DNA from: Nectonema munidae
Lineage: Eukaryota; Nematomorpha; Nectonematoida; Nectonematidae
Reading direction: 5' to 3'
DNA: 64,000 nt
Assembly (NCBI GenBank): GCA_030549495.1
Contig: JAUIRK010000242.1
Span: 124,001 to 188,000, forward strand
Shown piece by piece: positions 22,301-32,520 of this stretch. Within the stretch, counting starts at the first letter, position 1. Each line of letters starts with the position of its first letter. Position numbers and translations under genes: made by a program. The notes beneath the pieces are model-generated. The model was not told the origin of the DNA. It saw only the letters and a list, made by a program, of their open reading frames with translations, and did not search any database.

Positions 22301-22511
22301 TAGGTTTCAATTAAAATATACACAGTTATCTATTATTAACAGATACCAGATGTTGATACCTTTACATCTTCTTTAGATGGTTGATGAATGCGTGATAAAA
22401 GACTACTTCGGGTTCAACAAAGTCACAGACGACTACAACAAAGCTTCGGACACAGCCTACATCTTGTACTACCAAGCCAAAAATACTTGCATAAGCCAAA
22501 ATTGCGTCTAA
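7291..22511 (+). CDS. Usp12-46: USP12/USP46 orthologue, ubiquitin-specific protease (gene, 8 certain coding exons)
   Basis: Cysteine protease of the USP (C19) family that removes ubiquitin from substrates. Known USP12/46 proteins act with WDR48/UAF1 and WDR20, on histone, receptor and signalling targets. Eight exons with GT-AG borders join in one frame (1257 nt; 418 residues plus stop) and align with vertebrate USP12/46 nearly end to end. Landmarks are the Cys box [31 protein letters not shown], zinc-finger pairs CLNC and [13 protein letters not shown], the His box GLNRGHY, the Asp box FLFDDDVVE, and C-terminal YILYYQ. Catalytic residues are all present. Vertebrate proteins are near 366-370 residues; the excess lies in two Ser-rich insertions, in exons 3 and 5 of this numbering (10261-10537 and 14589-14827). 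No stops or frameshifts break it, so it looks functional. Introns are packed with transposons, notably a piggyBac remnant and a Tigger. Whether it is called USP12 or USP46 is arbitrary, as invertebrates usually have one such gene. Confidence 0.93.
7515..7672 (-). mobile_element. tRNA-derived SINE, family 2, copy a
   Basis: On the minus strand the head reads GGCGTGAGTAAGGTTGGTTA (A box) and later TTGGGTTCGATCC (B box), then a body ending in a T/C-rich AGTACCTTTACATTTTACC tail. The same unit appears at 48450-48596, at 8570-10172 (split) and in part at 36645-36732. It lies in intron 2 (7372-10260) opposite to the host gene. Confidence 0.75.
7676..7763. repeat. Direct repeat flanking USP exon 3, copy 1
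   Basis: About 88 bp starting AATCTAAAGTTATTTAGGAG recur at 10667-10755 with roughly 90 percent identity by eye. This copy is in the intron before exon 3 (10261-10537); the other follows that exon. Confidence 0.75.
8570..8598 (+). mobile_element. SINE family 2, copy b, head (split by Tigger)
   Basis: GGCGTGAGTAAGGTTGGTTA matches the SINE head. The remainder of the SINE resumes at 10051 after the 1.45-kb Tigger, continuing exactly where the head stops. Confidence 0.75.
8599..10050 (-). mobile_element. pogo/Tigger DNA transposon
   Basis: Terminal inverted repeats are TAATTGCCGGACTATAGGGC at the left and, on the other strand, CCGTAATTTCCGAACTATAA at the right; TA lies on each side, the usual Tc1/mariner/pogo target duplication. 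The interior encodes a DDE transposase on the minus strand (next entry). The element sits inside a SINE, which dates it as younger than that SINE. Confidence 0.85.
8895..9800 (-). pseudogene. pogo/Tigger transposase (broken)
   Basis: Minus-strand frames cover the catalytic core: [20 protein letters not shown] with the first Asp, then [20 protein letters not shown] and PLIVIFKC, and [20 protein letters not shown] with the second Asp, followed by [17 protein letters not shown]. Further C-terminal pieces are readable near 9000-9110 ([25 protein letters not shown]) and the acidic tail near 8820-8940 ([16 protein letters not shown]). The core is split by at least one frameshift near 9300 and the tail is in another frame, so it is inactive. 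The N-terminal CENP-B-type DNA-binding domain (normally upstream of the core) is not clearly readable above 9800. Confidence 0.8.
10051..10172 (+). mobile_element. SINE family 2, copy b, remainder
   Basis: Continues from 8598: CGGTTTCGATAACTCAAGGT, the B box region and a body ending CTTTACCTTTTAAG. Homologous to the body of the copy at 7515-7672. Confidence 0.75.
10182..10207. repeat. Poly-C tract before USP exon 3
   Basis: Two C runs separated by TG, ending about 53 bases before the exon acceptor. Such runs are replication-slippage prone. Confidence 0.8.
10261..10537 (+). CDS. Usp12-46: USP12-46 exon 3 (catalytic Cys box)
   Basis: The acceptor CTTTACTTTAG precedes TTTGGAAAC. The exon opens with [17 protein letters not shown], identical to vertebrate USP12/46; the first Cys is the nucleophile. 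[14 protein letters not shown] follows, then a Ser/Thr-rich insertion ([20 protein letters not shown]) where USP12 has only a few residues, then [17 protein letters not shown] and [14 protein letters not shown]. It ends with one base of a split codon at donor GTATGC. Spliced to 13079 this gives [13 protein letters not shown], colinear with RKENELFDNYMQQ. Confidence 0.93.
10667..10755. repeat. Direct repeat flanking USP exon 3, copy 2
   Basis: Partner of 7676-7763, sharing AATCTAAAGTTATTTAGGAG, TTTACTATCATTAATGCCAA and ATATTCATACTACAC. It begins 130 bases after the donor of the exon that encodes the catalytic Cys. Confidence 0.75.
11545..12178 (-). mobile_element. hAT-type remnant with transposase C-terminus and poly-G
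   Basis: The ends are imperfect inverted repeats (AGGGCGGATCTAGAAATT at left; on the other strand GGTGGATTTAAAGGATGGCG at right). Between about 11776 and 11950 the minus strand reads [20 protein letters not shown], then [20 protein letters not shown] and [15 protein letters not shown] before a stop. That pattern is the C-terminal dimerisation tail of hAT transposases of the ZMYM/DUF4371 type. G runs lie close to both ends (11567-11573, 12125-12139). The rest of the transposase is deleted and the 8-bp duplication is not clear. Lies in the intron after exon 3. Confidence 0.65.
13079..13159 (+). CDS. Usp12-46: USP12-46 exon 4 (QQDAHEF)
   Basis: 81 bp encoding [19 protein letters not shown] and [15 protein letters not shown] is the conserved USP box 2 sequence. 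The acceptor is CGAAAG after a T-rich tract; the donor is GTAATT in phase 1. The first two bases complete the Glu codon begun in the previous exon. The reading frame would run on into the intron for about 30 codons, so the exact donor rests on phase agreement with the next exon. Confidence 0.85.
13584..13714 (+). mobile_element. piggyBac-type MITE (GCAGACGA family), copy A
   Basis: 131 bp flanked by TTAA on both sides (13580-13583, 13715-13718). Ends are CCCATTAAGTACCA and, inverted, CCCATTAAGTCCCA. Inside are three GCAGACGA-like motifs (CAGACGATAT, GCAGACGATTT, GCAGACGAAG). TTAA duplications point to a piggyBac-type transposase. Confidence 0.85.
13839..13899. repeat. 60-bp dispersed repeat, copy 1 (intron 4)
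   Basis: TTTATTAATTTTGTCATTAA followed by CCAGCGCCC and CATGTCTATGAGACGCT. Nearly identical to 16828-16889 in intron 6 of the same gene, same orientation. Identity of the element unknown. Confidence 0.75.
14589..14827 (+). CDS. Usp12-46: USP12-46 exon 5 (long basic/Ser-rich loop, first zinc CxxC)
   Basis: The acceptor TTTGCTTTAG gives phase 1, matching the previous donor. The exon encodes a loop of about 60 residues rich in Ser, Lys, Arg and Phe (for example [16 protein letters not shown]), clearly longer than the roughly 37-residue linker of human USP12. The conserved [19 protein letters not shown] follows, holding the first zinc-ligand pair. It ends in phase 0 at an ideal donor GTAAGA. Family landmarks in the second half make the exon certain; its exact 5' border is inferred. 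Confidence 0.85.
15264..15330. repeat. Possible solo hAT terminus with poly-G
   Basis: CAGTGGCGCACATCCCAGAA followed by a run of G resembles the termini of the hAT MITEs at 39021 and 44816. No partner terminus or target duplication was found, so it may be a lone end. Confidence 0.35.
15755..15918 (+). CDS. Usp12-46: USP12-46 exon 6 (second zinc CxxC)
   Basis: Acceptor TTTTTATCGTAG. The product starts [19 protein letters not shown] and includes [18 protein letters not shown]. It aligns without gaps to the USP46 segment from VSSKDEDFLDLSVDV to CSKQEAQK. CKFC is the second zinc pair of the fingers domain. Donor GTATGT, phase 2. Confidence 0.92.
16378..16702. mobile_element. 325-bp foldback element with 60-bp inverted repeats
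   Basis: TTTATTGGATAACTTTCTGC at the left end matches the right end on the other strand (TTTATTGGATAACTTTCTAC), and similarity extends about 60 bases through CATGCTAGT-like sequence to GATAAAAAT. CAG lies on both outer sides and might be a 3-bp target duplication. The interior has no coding sequence, so it is a MITE or foldback unit of unknown superfamily in intron 6. Confidence 0.7.
16828..16889. repeat. 60-bp dispersed repeat, copy 2 (intron 6)
   Basis: Partner of 13839-13899, with ATTAATCCAGCGCCC and ATGTCTATGAGACGCTGCAG. The two differ by only a few bases. Confidence 0.75.
17378..18960 (-). pseudogene. piggyBac transposase remnant (copy 2) in USP intron 6
   Basis: Reading down the minus strand: an N-terminal [13 protein letters not shown] and [16 protein letters not shown] block (18900-18720), then [40 protein letters not shown] with the first Asp, [24 protein letters not shown] with the second Asp, [15 protein letters not shown] near 18000, and [20 protein letters not shown]. 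Around the third Asp (GGVD in the family) this copy reads KVVHANRM, so the residue is lost. The tail [20 protein letters not shown] is the piggyBac C-terminal cysteine-rich domain. At least two frame changes (near 18475 and 17850-18045) make it inactive. It runs opposite to the host gene and is clearly diverged from copies 1 and 3. Confidence 0.85.
20143..20281 (+). CDS. Usp12-46: USP12-46 exon 7
   Basis: Starts after TGTTGTTTAG with one base completing the Thr codon left by exon 6. Encodes [18 protein letters not shown] then a segment ending [10 protein letters not shown], matching [18 protein letters not shown] to VFPLELRLF of USP46. Ends phase 0 at GTGAGA. Confidence 0.93.
20343..20483 (+). 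CDS. Usp12-46: USP12-46 exon 8 (catalytic His and Asp)
   Basis: 47 codons, acceptor CTCCTTTTCAG, donor GTATGC, phase 0 at both ends. [20 protein letters not shown] carries the catalytic His and [10 protein letters not shown] the catalytic Asp. Only a 61-bp intron separates it from exon 7. Confidence 0.94.
20570..20690 (+). mobile_element. MITE with GTGA/TCAC palindrome (related to GCAGACGA family)
   Basis: Ends CCTTTGAGGAGAT and, inverted, TTTTTGAGGATGA. Near the right end GTGACACTGGTATCAC forms an imperfect palindrome in the position where copies such as 47139-47269 carry GTTCC and GGAAC arms. Lies in the last intron of USP12-46. The relationship is by layout and short motifs, so moderate. 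Confidence 0.45.
22377..22511 (+). CDS. Usp12-46: USP12-46 exon 9 (C-terminus and stop)
   Basis: Acceptor CATCTTCTTTAG. Encodes [20 protein letters not shown], then [18 protein letters not shown] and ten more residues to a TAA at 22509-22511. It aligns with the family ending KIDAQAIEEFYGL to GYILFYQSRE. The tail is eight residues longer than the vertebrate end. Confidence 0.93.
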   Translation: MVDECVIKDYFGFNKVTDDYNKASDTAYILYYQAKNTCISQNCV

Positions 22512-22540
22512 GCACTCTTGATTTCCGTTCAGGCGAAGAT

Positions 22541-22546
22541 AATAAA
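22541..22546 (+). terminator. Possible polyadenylation signal of USP12-46
   Basis: AATAAA lies 30 bases after the stop codon. In AT-rich DNA this motif is common, so the position is the main support. Confidence 0.4.
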
Positions 22547-25500
22547 TTATCCAATTTTTGCAAAGAAGAGGATGCGCGCGCTCTTCTGCATGTCAATATA
22601 CTTTGCCATATTTTCGATAATGCTCACTCATCTTTCCTACGTTATTTATTAAAGCTTTATCATAATAATATATTGTGGAAAAGGGATCTATATATATATA
22701 TATGCATATTATGGATATGCGCGCATTGCGAAGAAATAACTTCCTACCGATTTCCTTATATTTTACATTGACTTTACCTTCAAAATGCTGATGACGTTTA
22801 TTGTGATTAAAATGATTATATTTACCGACTAGCCCATTGATTATTATTTTAATTATTATTATCATTGATACTTTTTGAGAAATGGGCCTGCACACTCTCC
22901 TAATCATTTCCTTATATATATATGTGTGTGTGTGTGATGTAGAGGAATGATGTCCATACATTGGTTGATTTATATTATTGTGCTAAAATAAAAATATTTT
23001 TAAGATTTACTTTTTATCCTAAGTCTCCCTTATCCCTTTTAGATCCCAATCTCATAAGACGCCTTTTATAAGGAAAAAAGTTCCCCCTTTTCATAATAAT
23101 ATAGTGTATCGAATCAGTAACGTATCGATGAATTTGTACTTGGATGGGGCCAAATGGAGCTCTGGCCTTTATGTTTCCCTACCGGTTTGGTCTAAAATCA
23201 AAGTAACAAATCTACTCTTTGTGCTCATGATCTCCTTGTCTCCTTCCATTTCTTTGATAACATTTCGGATTTTATCGTGAGCTAAATTTCTTATCTTTGT
23301 TTTTTTTACCAACAAGTAATTTTTATTATAAATTTGCTCTTAGAATGAATGAGGATATTGTCAAAAATAAATTCCTTACTTCATTTTTTAATTTATAAAT
23401 TTTAATTTTTTTGATAAGCTTTAATATGATTCAAATCCTCTACTAGGTTTACTTATGCTAGAAAGCTGTTCTCTCATGTCACGATTTTATTTGAATTTTT
23501 TTTTATGTTTTCTAAGGGTAGGGTTGGATTAAAATACAAAATTTTAGTCAGTTCCAAACTCAAAGAATGAATTTGGGGAAAAAATGAAGCTAATTCCAAA
23601 AACAAAACTTTTTTATCAAGAAAATTTTCTACTAATTTTTGGAGTGCTTGGTTCCAACTGCTGTCAATCAATCTTTCCTTAACTAAGGGTTATCGAATAT
23701 AAAAGCTAAATAGATTTTCCTATAGAGTTAGGGACGAATATGCTTCATGTGGCCCTCTCGCTTAACTATTCATCACACGAGGTGATAAAGTGATTTTCAG
23801 AAGAAATGTCTTATATGGAAGCAAGTTCTTCTGAACATGAATGCTTTCTCCATGGTGAACAACTTAAACTACCTTCTCTAGTCTCAATAGACCAGTGTGT
23901 CACGAGTATACCAAGAAATGGAAAGCGTCTGGAATTCCATTGTTAAGCAAAGTAGACGATTCGCCTTCAAAATTGGATTCCTCAAAGCGTTAACTTAATA
24001 AGATCAAAATCATTTGATTTTTTTAAAGTTATAACTCATATAATTTAAAATTTTTAATTAATAGATATAATGAAGTATTGATTTAGCATGATTTTTTAAA
24101 AGAATTGCTAAAATTTTTCACGTTCTTTTAAGTAAAAACTGTAGTACATATCAAGCTAGTTTTTATTTAGTCATTGGTTTCAATAAATTTATTGAAACTC
24201 TTCCATTTTGTTTTTTTGTTTAACAGTCAGTTTGCTTTATGTTCTTTGCCTTTAGTATTAAACCTTGATGTTATCTGTTTCTTATATCATTCATTCATTA
24301 TATTGATTAAAAAAGTGACAAATACTAGTTTCTCACTCTGAAAAGTGGTCTTTCCCTAAAATTGGTAGGTGTACTTGCGTGCTTTCAAAGACAATAAATA
24401 ATGGATACAAATTTCTGACACTCCCATCCAAATAAATATAATATTGGTTTGCAGCTAAACTAGAATCCATGATCTTAGCGCCTTGCATTTCAAAGCCATA
24501 CATCTACACCTTTCTCATGATGTCTTAAATGCTAACTAAGGATATTTCAAACTTTTCTTTTGTTGCTGTCTTTGGGTTTTAGTTTAAAAGAAGGATTTTA
24601 TTTCAAAATCATTGCGATATAAATGAAATTTTGTTTTAACCTTTTGGAAAATTCTTCATTTGCTCTATAAGTGGAATTGTTGAAAAGAAAAAATACTACA
24701 TGGTAATGGAAATAGAAAACTGGTAGAAATTTTTGTTGAATCATAAAAAATGAATATGGAGTAGAGATCTTTTAGGTTTTAGAGTTGTTTTTATCAAAAA
24801 CTAAAGATACACGATATTCAGAGATGTAGTTTCTTGCGAAGAAGATGAATTCAAATTTTTAAGAGATTTCACGTATTAGACCTATTTTTAAACTGTCATG
24901 GCTGTTTTGATCACAGATTGTTCTTATATTGTTCAACCAAGTGTCGATTTTTTTTCCTAAAAACAATTTCAAACAGTCTTTATGCGATTAAATTTAGTTT
25001 ATAAAATTCTTTTTCTTCTTCATCTCTTGAAATAGCGCTTCACTTTTTAGTACAAAAATTTAAAGTTCTTTGTTTCAAGATTAATTTCCTTTTTCTTTAT
25101 TAAGAAATTCATTTTTGTAAACTATAAATCTAAAGGTCTAGAATTTAGAATTTCCATGACTCAAAAATGTCGTTCTTGGCATAAATACCTCTAATCACAC
25201 ATTTGTATGAACTACGAATTTTGAAAAGTAGAAAAATATTTACGTTGTATAAATTTGACAAATTATTTACGGCTGGACTGTTGAGAAATTAAAAGTTAAA
25301 TATCACATAAACGGTCAGGCGTTGACACATTGTGAATCTGATTTGTGCCCTTTTTCATAACACCGCTAAGTAAAGATTTGATTTTCTATCATCAAATCAA
25401 TTATGTTTTTGCAACAATTCAAGTTAGCATATATGAAAAGAAACTTCAAAATTGATTGATTTTATACATATTAGCAGTATTATATATTTTCACTAAATCT

Positions 25501-26269
25501 TCCTAACAGGATCAAATACTTTGTGAGATGAAGTCTTTGTCTAATAAGTTCATATTACATCCTGAACTAATTGAATTGACAAGAATCAATTTTTTACTCA
25601 AAATATTTAAATTGATTAATGTAATGTTAAAATGTGATTGGAATGTAATTGGTATGGTTGTAATAATTTTTTTTATATACTTGTTCTATAAAATAGTCAA
25701 ATTTTTGTATTTAAAGTTTCTTGCCTTATTTCAAAGTGGTTTTCTGGCCTTTCTAATAAAACAATCAAGCTGGCATGGAAGAATTTTTACTGAATATAAA
25801 TTTTTATTTTCATTTATTCTTTTGTTCACACAATATTAATTTAGAAAAAATGAAAAATTCTACTTAAACACACATTTATTATCTGGATTAACGATGCCTG
25901 TCTTCTTAAACTGATCCAAATAAAGGAGGTATAAATTAAAGCTAAAAAAAGTACTCCATTTTATCAGACGTAATTTACTTTACGTTAATCAATGTAAGAG
26001 CATTTTTGTTGACCTACAAATCCCAATTTTTTTCATTTTATAAATTTTTTTAAACTTTTTGCAAATATTAAGGAAAATGTCAAAGTTAATCATTGGTTAG
26101 AGTTAATTTGGATAGTTTTGTTATTTTTTTATTTATAGTTTTTACATGATTTTTTAATTAGTTTGTAATCTAATTAATTATATTATTTAAATTTAATTTA
26201 AAAAGGGACGCTCAGTTAAATTGACTGTAGAAGTCAAAACACCTCAAAGCATAAGATTTGTTGATAAAA
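22547..26269. other. AT-rich intergenic DNA, nothing coding supported
   Basis: Only simple repeats stand out (TA run near 22690, TATATATGTGTGTG near 22915). A frame after a good acceptor at 25509 (DQILCEMKSLSNKFILHPEL) is mentioned under rejected items. Confidence 0.5.
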
Positions 26270-26850
26270 ATTTAAATTTTTGCTTTTTCACTTTTCTCAT
26301 ATTTTTGAGCGAGGAGCAGAGGAGACATTGATTGAAGAACGATTATTCCTTCTCTCTGCTTTGGATTGAGTGTGATCAAAGGATCGGAAGCATCAAAGTC
26401 TTGGTTCTGTGTTATTAAATAGCAATTACGCGTTTGTGTTTGTTTTGGCACAAAGAAGAACAAGAGAAGCAGGGAATGAATAGAAGACGAATTGAATGCT
26501 CTGCTGAAATAAGAGTTTCAGCGAAAGTACATCTTCTTTTTTGGCACATGCATTGCATATTCTTCTCATTATGAATTATTTAGTGCACTTTTCTCTTCTC
26601 ACCTACAAAATAACGCTTTCTTCAAGGAAAATGGCAGTACTTTAATCGTCTACACACTCTACAACAAACAGACACTCTCACAAAGGCTCATTAATAATAA
26701 TGAGGAGATGGTATTGATGATGTTGGCTGAAAGTAAAGGAAAAAAGGGATGCTGGTGGGATGCAGAAGGAAGAAGCATCACAAGATCTTCAATTCAACAA
26801 ACACTCAACAATCAATTTGTCAATTTTGTCATTCAATCTTTGTGATGACA
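26270..26850. other. GC-richer non-coding block
   Basis: Base composition rises compared with its surroundings and purine-rich stretches occur (for example near 26460-26520 and 26740-26790), but no frame longer than about 63 codons is present. It might be a regulatory block or an untranslated exon. No function can be assigned. Confidence 0.25.
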
Positions 26851-29057
26851 AATTTCATTATACTTTGATTTAATTTCATTCATTCCAAATTTGAGGTGTG
26901 TTTCTTCTTCACTTTGACAACGGTGTTTTCTTCGTGATGAGCGCTATGCATTAATTTTTATATTTATGCTATATTTCTTTCATATGAAAATATTGCAAAC
27001 ATTTGATTGGCGAATTTGAAATCTTTTAATGTCAAGATATTTCAGCCATGATATTTTAGAAATTTTGGTTAAAAATTTTTTATTCTGACTATTTTGTTCT
27101 CAAAATCTTTCTGAGAGGAATATTTTTAATATTTGAACAAATATTTGGCATAAAATATTCGCTCTTCATAACAATGTTGCCATCATAGGAATGAAACAAC
27201 TCAAAACAAACTTAAATTCAATTTTAAGAGAAATAAGTAATCAGGGAATCATAATGTATTATTATCCGGAGTTTGCACAACATGCTAAAAATTCGCAACC
27301 ATTTTTCACCTTGAAATTTCATCTTTACCCGGTTACAACATCTAAAAAAAATTTGAGAACATTTGTAATTTATTAATAATAAATTTCGTGAAAAAAAGAT
27401 TACTTTATTTTAAATATTATTTCAATTAGACTTTCTAAAAAATAAATGTTTTACATTTTACAAGTTATTATTATTATTATGAGTTAGAGCTTTAATTGGA
27501 TAAAGAGTGGAGTTGGCAAGTGTTGAATTTACAAAAATAAAATCGTGTTTATTAATGCTTTTTGATACAATTCTTCTGCTTTACATTTGATGTCATCTAA
27601 TTATTTTGATACTTAACGGGTTAATAAAATAAGTAGTGTTTGTTTTTAAACAAATCTCATTTAACAAATATTCTCTTTTTGTAAGTAAAAAGACCCACAT
27701 TACTCAATGATATGCTTTCACTATTAGCTTAAAAATATTTGATTAGTACTGTCAAATTGTGTCAGCTCTTGATTGACATCTTAGTAGCTTATTTGGTTGG
27801 CTAAGTTTATATAACGTAAGTTATTGCTTTGAAGAAGGATTAAAATTCGAATTATTTTGATGTACTTCTTATTGTACACACGGCATACCTTACTCACGCC
27901 GTGTATATAAATGGCTCTAAACGTATAGGCGGATTTATTCAAAGGCGTAAATCTAAATGCTGAGTTCTCCTCTCCACCTAATATTTTCCAATCAAGATTG
28001 ATAGGAAAGAAAACTACCTAATTTACTAAAGGCTTTATGCTTTTGAAAAATAAATTTTCACAGATTTTGTAAAACAGAGGTAAGTGTGTCTTACTTGACT
28101 TATTTATACTATGTTCATGGGATAATTCCCCATGTAGCATCAAATATTTATAATTCTACATATATATAATAATATATTTTATTCTAAGAATGACATACGT
28201 AAAAAGCCAATGGGTTGCATAAAATTTAGCAAAGACAAAAATAAACAATATCAAAAGTTTGTTATGGATTAGATGCAAAACTTTGCTTAACTTAATAAAA
28301 TATACACTAAATTTTTTGTGTATTACAAGCAAGGAGACTTTGTCTTGAAAATGTGAGGGAGGGGGGGGCATTTTTATTATTTTCATAAAGAACTTCTCTA
28401 GCTTATCATTATATTTTTCACTCTTTTTCCCAAAAATCATTTTATATTCGAAAAAGCTGCATTATCATTTGAGTTGAAAGTGTAAAGTTCGTAAATTAAA
28501 AGAAATTTTTATTATGTCTAAAGATATAAAAATAGAAAACAGTTCGATTACATCTCCTTTATTTTTTAAACTTTCCAAATAAAATGAAACATTATTTGAA
28601 AATTTCTTTAGATAAGAAAAAAATCTAAAATGTGGAGAGGACAAAATATAGCATGTTCCCTCCAGCCAAAAAGGTAAGAGAGACTGTCCCCTCCCCCCCC
28701 CCCCCCCCCCGCCTTAAACAGTCCCATGATTACAAGTAACACAAATATAAATCCATTTCTTTAGTTTATACCAAAGTGGAACTGATGAGGCTTCAATAGC
28801 CGAAACGGTTTTCAGACAGGGTACGCTTAGACTTACAATTTCTAGTTAACAAAGAAAAAATTCCATTATAATATGAAAAAATAAAAAAAGTTCGGAGGAC
28901 TTTGACCTCTGCTTTCAGGCATTAAATTAAAAAAAAAATTTTCATCTGCTTTTCTTTTTGAATGAATTTGCGCAAAAACTTTAAGAAGACAATATTTGCC
29001 TCTTGGATCACCGGTGACCAAGAGGCGTCTAGGAGATTCAGTGTCAGGCTTTTTAAA
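26851..29057. other. AT-rich non-coding stretch
   Basis: No gene seen. A long C run lies at 28686-28711 and a short AGCCGAAACGGTTTTCAGAC motif at 28799-28818 resembles sequence near LINE 3' ends, without enough context to call. Confidence 0.4.
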
Positions 29058-29061
29058 TTAA

Positions 29062-29190
29062 CCCATTTACGACCAATGTTCCTATTTTGGAACATAAGTA
29101 ATTTCATCTTCGTCTGCTTTTTTCAATGACTTTGAATATAAATCGTCTGCGTTTTTTAGATATCGTCTGCTTTGCTTGGCCTTAAATGGG
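29062..29190 (-). mobile_element. piggyBac-type MITE (GCAGACGA family), copy B
   Basis: Bounded by TTAA (29058-29061, 29191-29194). Begins CCCATTTACGACCAATG and ends, inverted, CCCATTTAAGGCCAAG. Contains the GTTCC TATTTT GGAAC palindrome. Nearly the same as the two copies at 47.1-47.6 kb, so young. Confidence 0.9.
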
Positions 29191-29194
29191 TTAA

Positions 29195-32100
29195 TGTTCT
29201 TAAAGATTTCAAATTTTGGCTCCGTTTACAAATTCTTAATCATAGAGTGGTAGATTGTCAGGAAAGTGGGCGTAACGAACTTATGTCACATTCCCTGTAA
29301 CAAAATATTATTTACCTACTTGAACGCAACTACCTCTCACCACTTGCACTTCTTCCCATTTTTTCCTGATTGAGTTTATTTGACCTTCATTAAACCATCA
29401 CATGTTCATAAGAGTTTGTTCCCAGTAAGTCTTCTCTTATAACATATTTGTTTGTAAGTTAAGTTAAGAATCACCTGTGCAGTTTCGAATTTTTATATAT
29501 TCATGAGCAAATTTCGTTAAAAATATAAAAGTTCATAAATTCATAAGTCGCCATTTTGATAAACTAGAATGCACAAGATTGAACTGCTTTGTTTTTAAAA
29601 GTTAGCTATATCCCAAAATTTGGTTCAAAAGTGACTGTTTGAAGATTTTCATTATGCTTAATACTACATCATTTATATATTATTATATATAATTTATATT
29701 AATCAATGGCATGTAAATACACAATATGGACTTTCCAAAGATTTCTTGATACGAGCCTTCAAACATCTCTATATTTTATTTATGTGCTCTTTTTATCTTT
29801 GAATTAGACAAAATCACTAATAAAGTGTCCCGAATATCAATCTCTCATATAAGCGCTTATCTTGTATAAATCTGCGTTTCTGTCTATGCCTATGTATTTT
29901 GTTGTGGAAAATATGTTAGACCTGTCTAAAGTCCGGTCCTCATAATTTGACTAGACCGTTTATAGTTTGAAGCGGACTTTAACATCCACGGACAATGTCG
30001 TTCCGTACTACAGAGATTAAGGACTGGACCGAACTGAAATACTAGGACCGGTTTTAATCGGTGGTTAAGCAGACTGTGAAAAGTCAATCTATATGAAAAG
30101 GTGCTTGAGTTTTCTATATCTGATACTGTTTTCCCTTTGATTTCAAGAAGTTTCTTCCTTATTGCCGGTATTCCATTTAAAGTGAGAGCAATTCATTCAT
30201 ATAATTGTGAAAATAATAGGACCACCGGATCTATTCCATTATTATGCAAATCTACGGGAGCAAGATTAAGGGTTTACAGAGATTTTTTCCATTAATCATT
30301 TTATAATTAAATTTATGCTGGTGTATAAGTTGATCTTTGATTAATTTAAATTAGTCTTTAAAATTAACTCACGACTTATAATAACCCGAACACTCCATTA
30401 TTTGTAAAAAGAAATTAAAATTTTGACACATAAAATTTCGAAAACTTAATTTTGGGTAAATAAAATTTCATTTTATTTTTGTAAATCAATTTATATTGTC
30501 TCAAGTAAAGTGGGTTCTCAATAAGAAAAGCGCATCCTAATAATCATGTTGATGCGTTCTACTTTCATGGTGTAGGAAGTATTGAGTTCTGCAAGACTTC
30601 ATTGAAATTGGTGGATCCCGGTTCTCTTATATAGGGTTAAGCTCGAACTTCCTCATGTCCCTTTGGCATTGCCGACTACTTGTATAAGAAATGAAAATAA
30701 AAAAATTATGATGATGATGATGATGCTTCTGCTGATGAAACAAGTAATCAAAATGATTGAATTTCTTCTTTTCCAAATCAAAAGTTAAACTAATCTCCAC
30801 TTTGATTAGATGATTTCGAAAAGAGAAAACAACTGGATTTTGTTTTGCTTTTAATTAAAAGTGAAATAGGAGGTATATGTATTTATATATATATTCTATA
30901 TTCTATATTTATTACAAGCGAGATGAAATTGTTTCTTTTGCTTTGCCTATATAAAGTATATAAGAAGAATTACAAATATATAGGAGCTCCTATTTCCTGG
31001 CTATATACTAGTGGTCTGACAAGAGCACGGGAGGCAATAAAAAATCAAGAAATTGTATATAAAGTATATGCAACATACAAAGTATACAAAACTCTCTCTA
31101 TATCTATATTTATTAATACAAATTAAATTACTTTTTTTGCAAAATTAGAAGGAGTAAAAAAGTGTGATTTTGTGTGTGTGTGTGTGCTTTTTAGTTATAC
31201 CTTCTTTGCTTTTAAAGTTGTTGTAATTTTAAAGTGTGACGAAATCACCTATACATCATGTCTTGGTTTACAACGCAGGATTTTGGCATTTTTGTGCTTC
31301 TCTTTGAAAAAACAATTTTACTTTTCCAATAACAGGTATGTGTATTCTTTTCCTTTGAATATTTACTTCTTTCCCGTCTATATGGAACTTGAAAGTTATG
31401 CAGAATTATTGTCCACATGCTAAATATCGATGGATATTATAACCCAATTTTCACAGACAAAAGCCAACAACTTGCTAAATCCGAAAAACATAAACCAAAA
31501 AATACAAGAAATGCGTTAAAATCAACTGAAAAATTAAAGTTAGTAGATAATCAGGTCATTAGACAATTAGTAGAAGAAAAAGTTTATTAAAGATTGAATA
31601 TTTAGATTAAGCTACACGCGCAAGTTTAAATAGAAAGGAAAAAAAATAAATAAAAATATTTTGTGATAAAACTAAATATAAATCTCATTTTACGAAAATA
31701 TTTTGGAGAAAAAAAATAATTTTTATTGTAAAATAAACTTTGAATATCATTTATATTATGACATAAAAATAAATTATGAAAAAAAAATTTAAAAAAAAAA
31801 TCACAGGCGATATAACGAATACCGAAATGTGTGCTCCTAATTGGTTCGTTTAAAATACCTCTTTAATTTAATCTACTAATTAAATTTTACTTTTTTAACA
31901 TCAAATAAAAAATTTATAAATCTAGGGAAACAAATATATTCTCAGGAACAAAAATTAGCGTGGGATCTCTGGAAACCCGGATCTCGAGAAGCACAATATA
32001 TGTAGTAGAGACGTCTCCAAACTTTTTAGTCTATTGACCAATTTTAAGAATTTAAAATTTGTATCAAGCCCAAAGTATGATTGATGTGAATAAAATTAAT

Positions 32101-32305
32101 TATTATTGGATAAGAGAAATTCAATACGAAATCTCGACCGGCTATTCTTTCCACCATTGTGCATTTCATTTATAGATTTAAAAAAAAGTGAACATTTTTC
32201 TTGAAATGTCATCTTCATTAAGCAATTTTAATTCGCGCAGAGCATATTTTGATTGATCTCTATTGAATTTCATTGGAAATTTGAATTCTTCTGCGTTCGC
32301 TACAT
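29195..32305. other. AT-rich non-coding stretch
   Basis: No gene supported. There is an inverted pair around GTCCGGTCCT (29931) and AGGACCGGTT (30045), an ATG-type microsatellite at 30710-30730 and a GT run at 31170-31190. AAAAATTAGCGTGGGATCTC at 31951-31970 is shared with 16231-16250. Confidence 0.4.
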
Positions 32306-32520
32306 CAGGGGTCAACAAACTTTTTTTAAAGAAGGCCGGATTACCCACAATTTAAAAAATACGGGCTGGAATATCGAAAAGTTTAAAAAGACAGGGCATT
32401 ACAAAATTATATCTCTAAAATACACATTTTATAACACCTATCACTATCAAAATTTACGTGCTGGAAAAACTTACTTCTCGGGACGTATCTGGCCCATGGA
32501 CAATAGTTTGGTGACCCCAG
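32306..32520. mobile_element. hAT-type MITE
   Basis: 215 bp with termini CAGGGGTCAACAAACTTTTT and, inverted, CTGGGGTCACCAAACTATTG, the typical hAT end type. The flanking octamers CGCTACAT and CTGTACAA match only partly, as expected for an old copy. Confidence 0.6.

Noticed and set aside
25510-25839. Possible exon after a good acceptor (DQILCEMKSLSNKFILHPEL)
   Set aside because: No known family is recognised, no partner exon or convincing donor was found, and the later part is AT-driven hydrophobic sequence.
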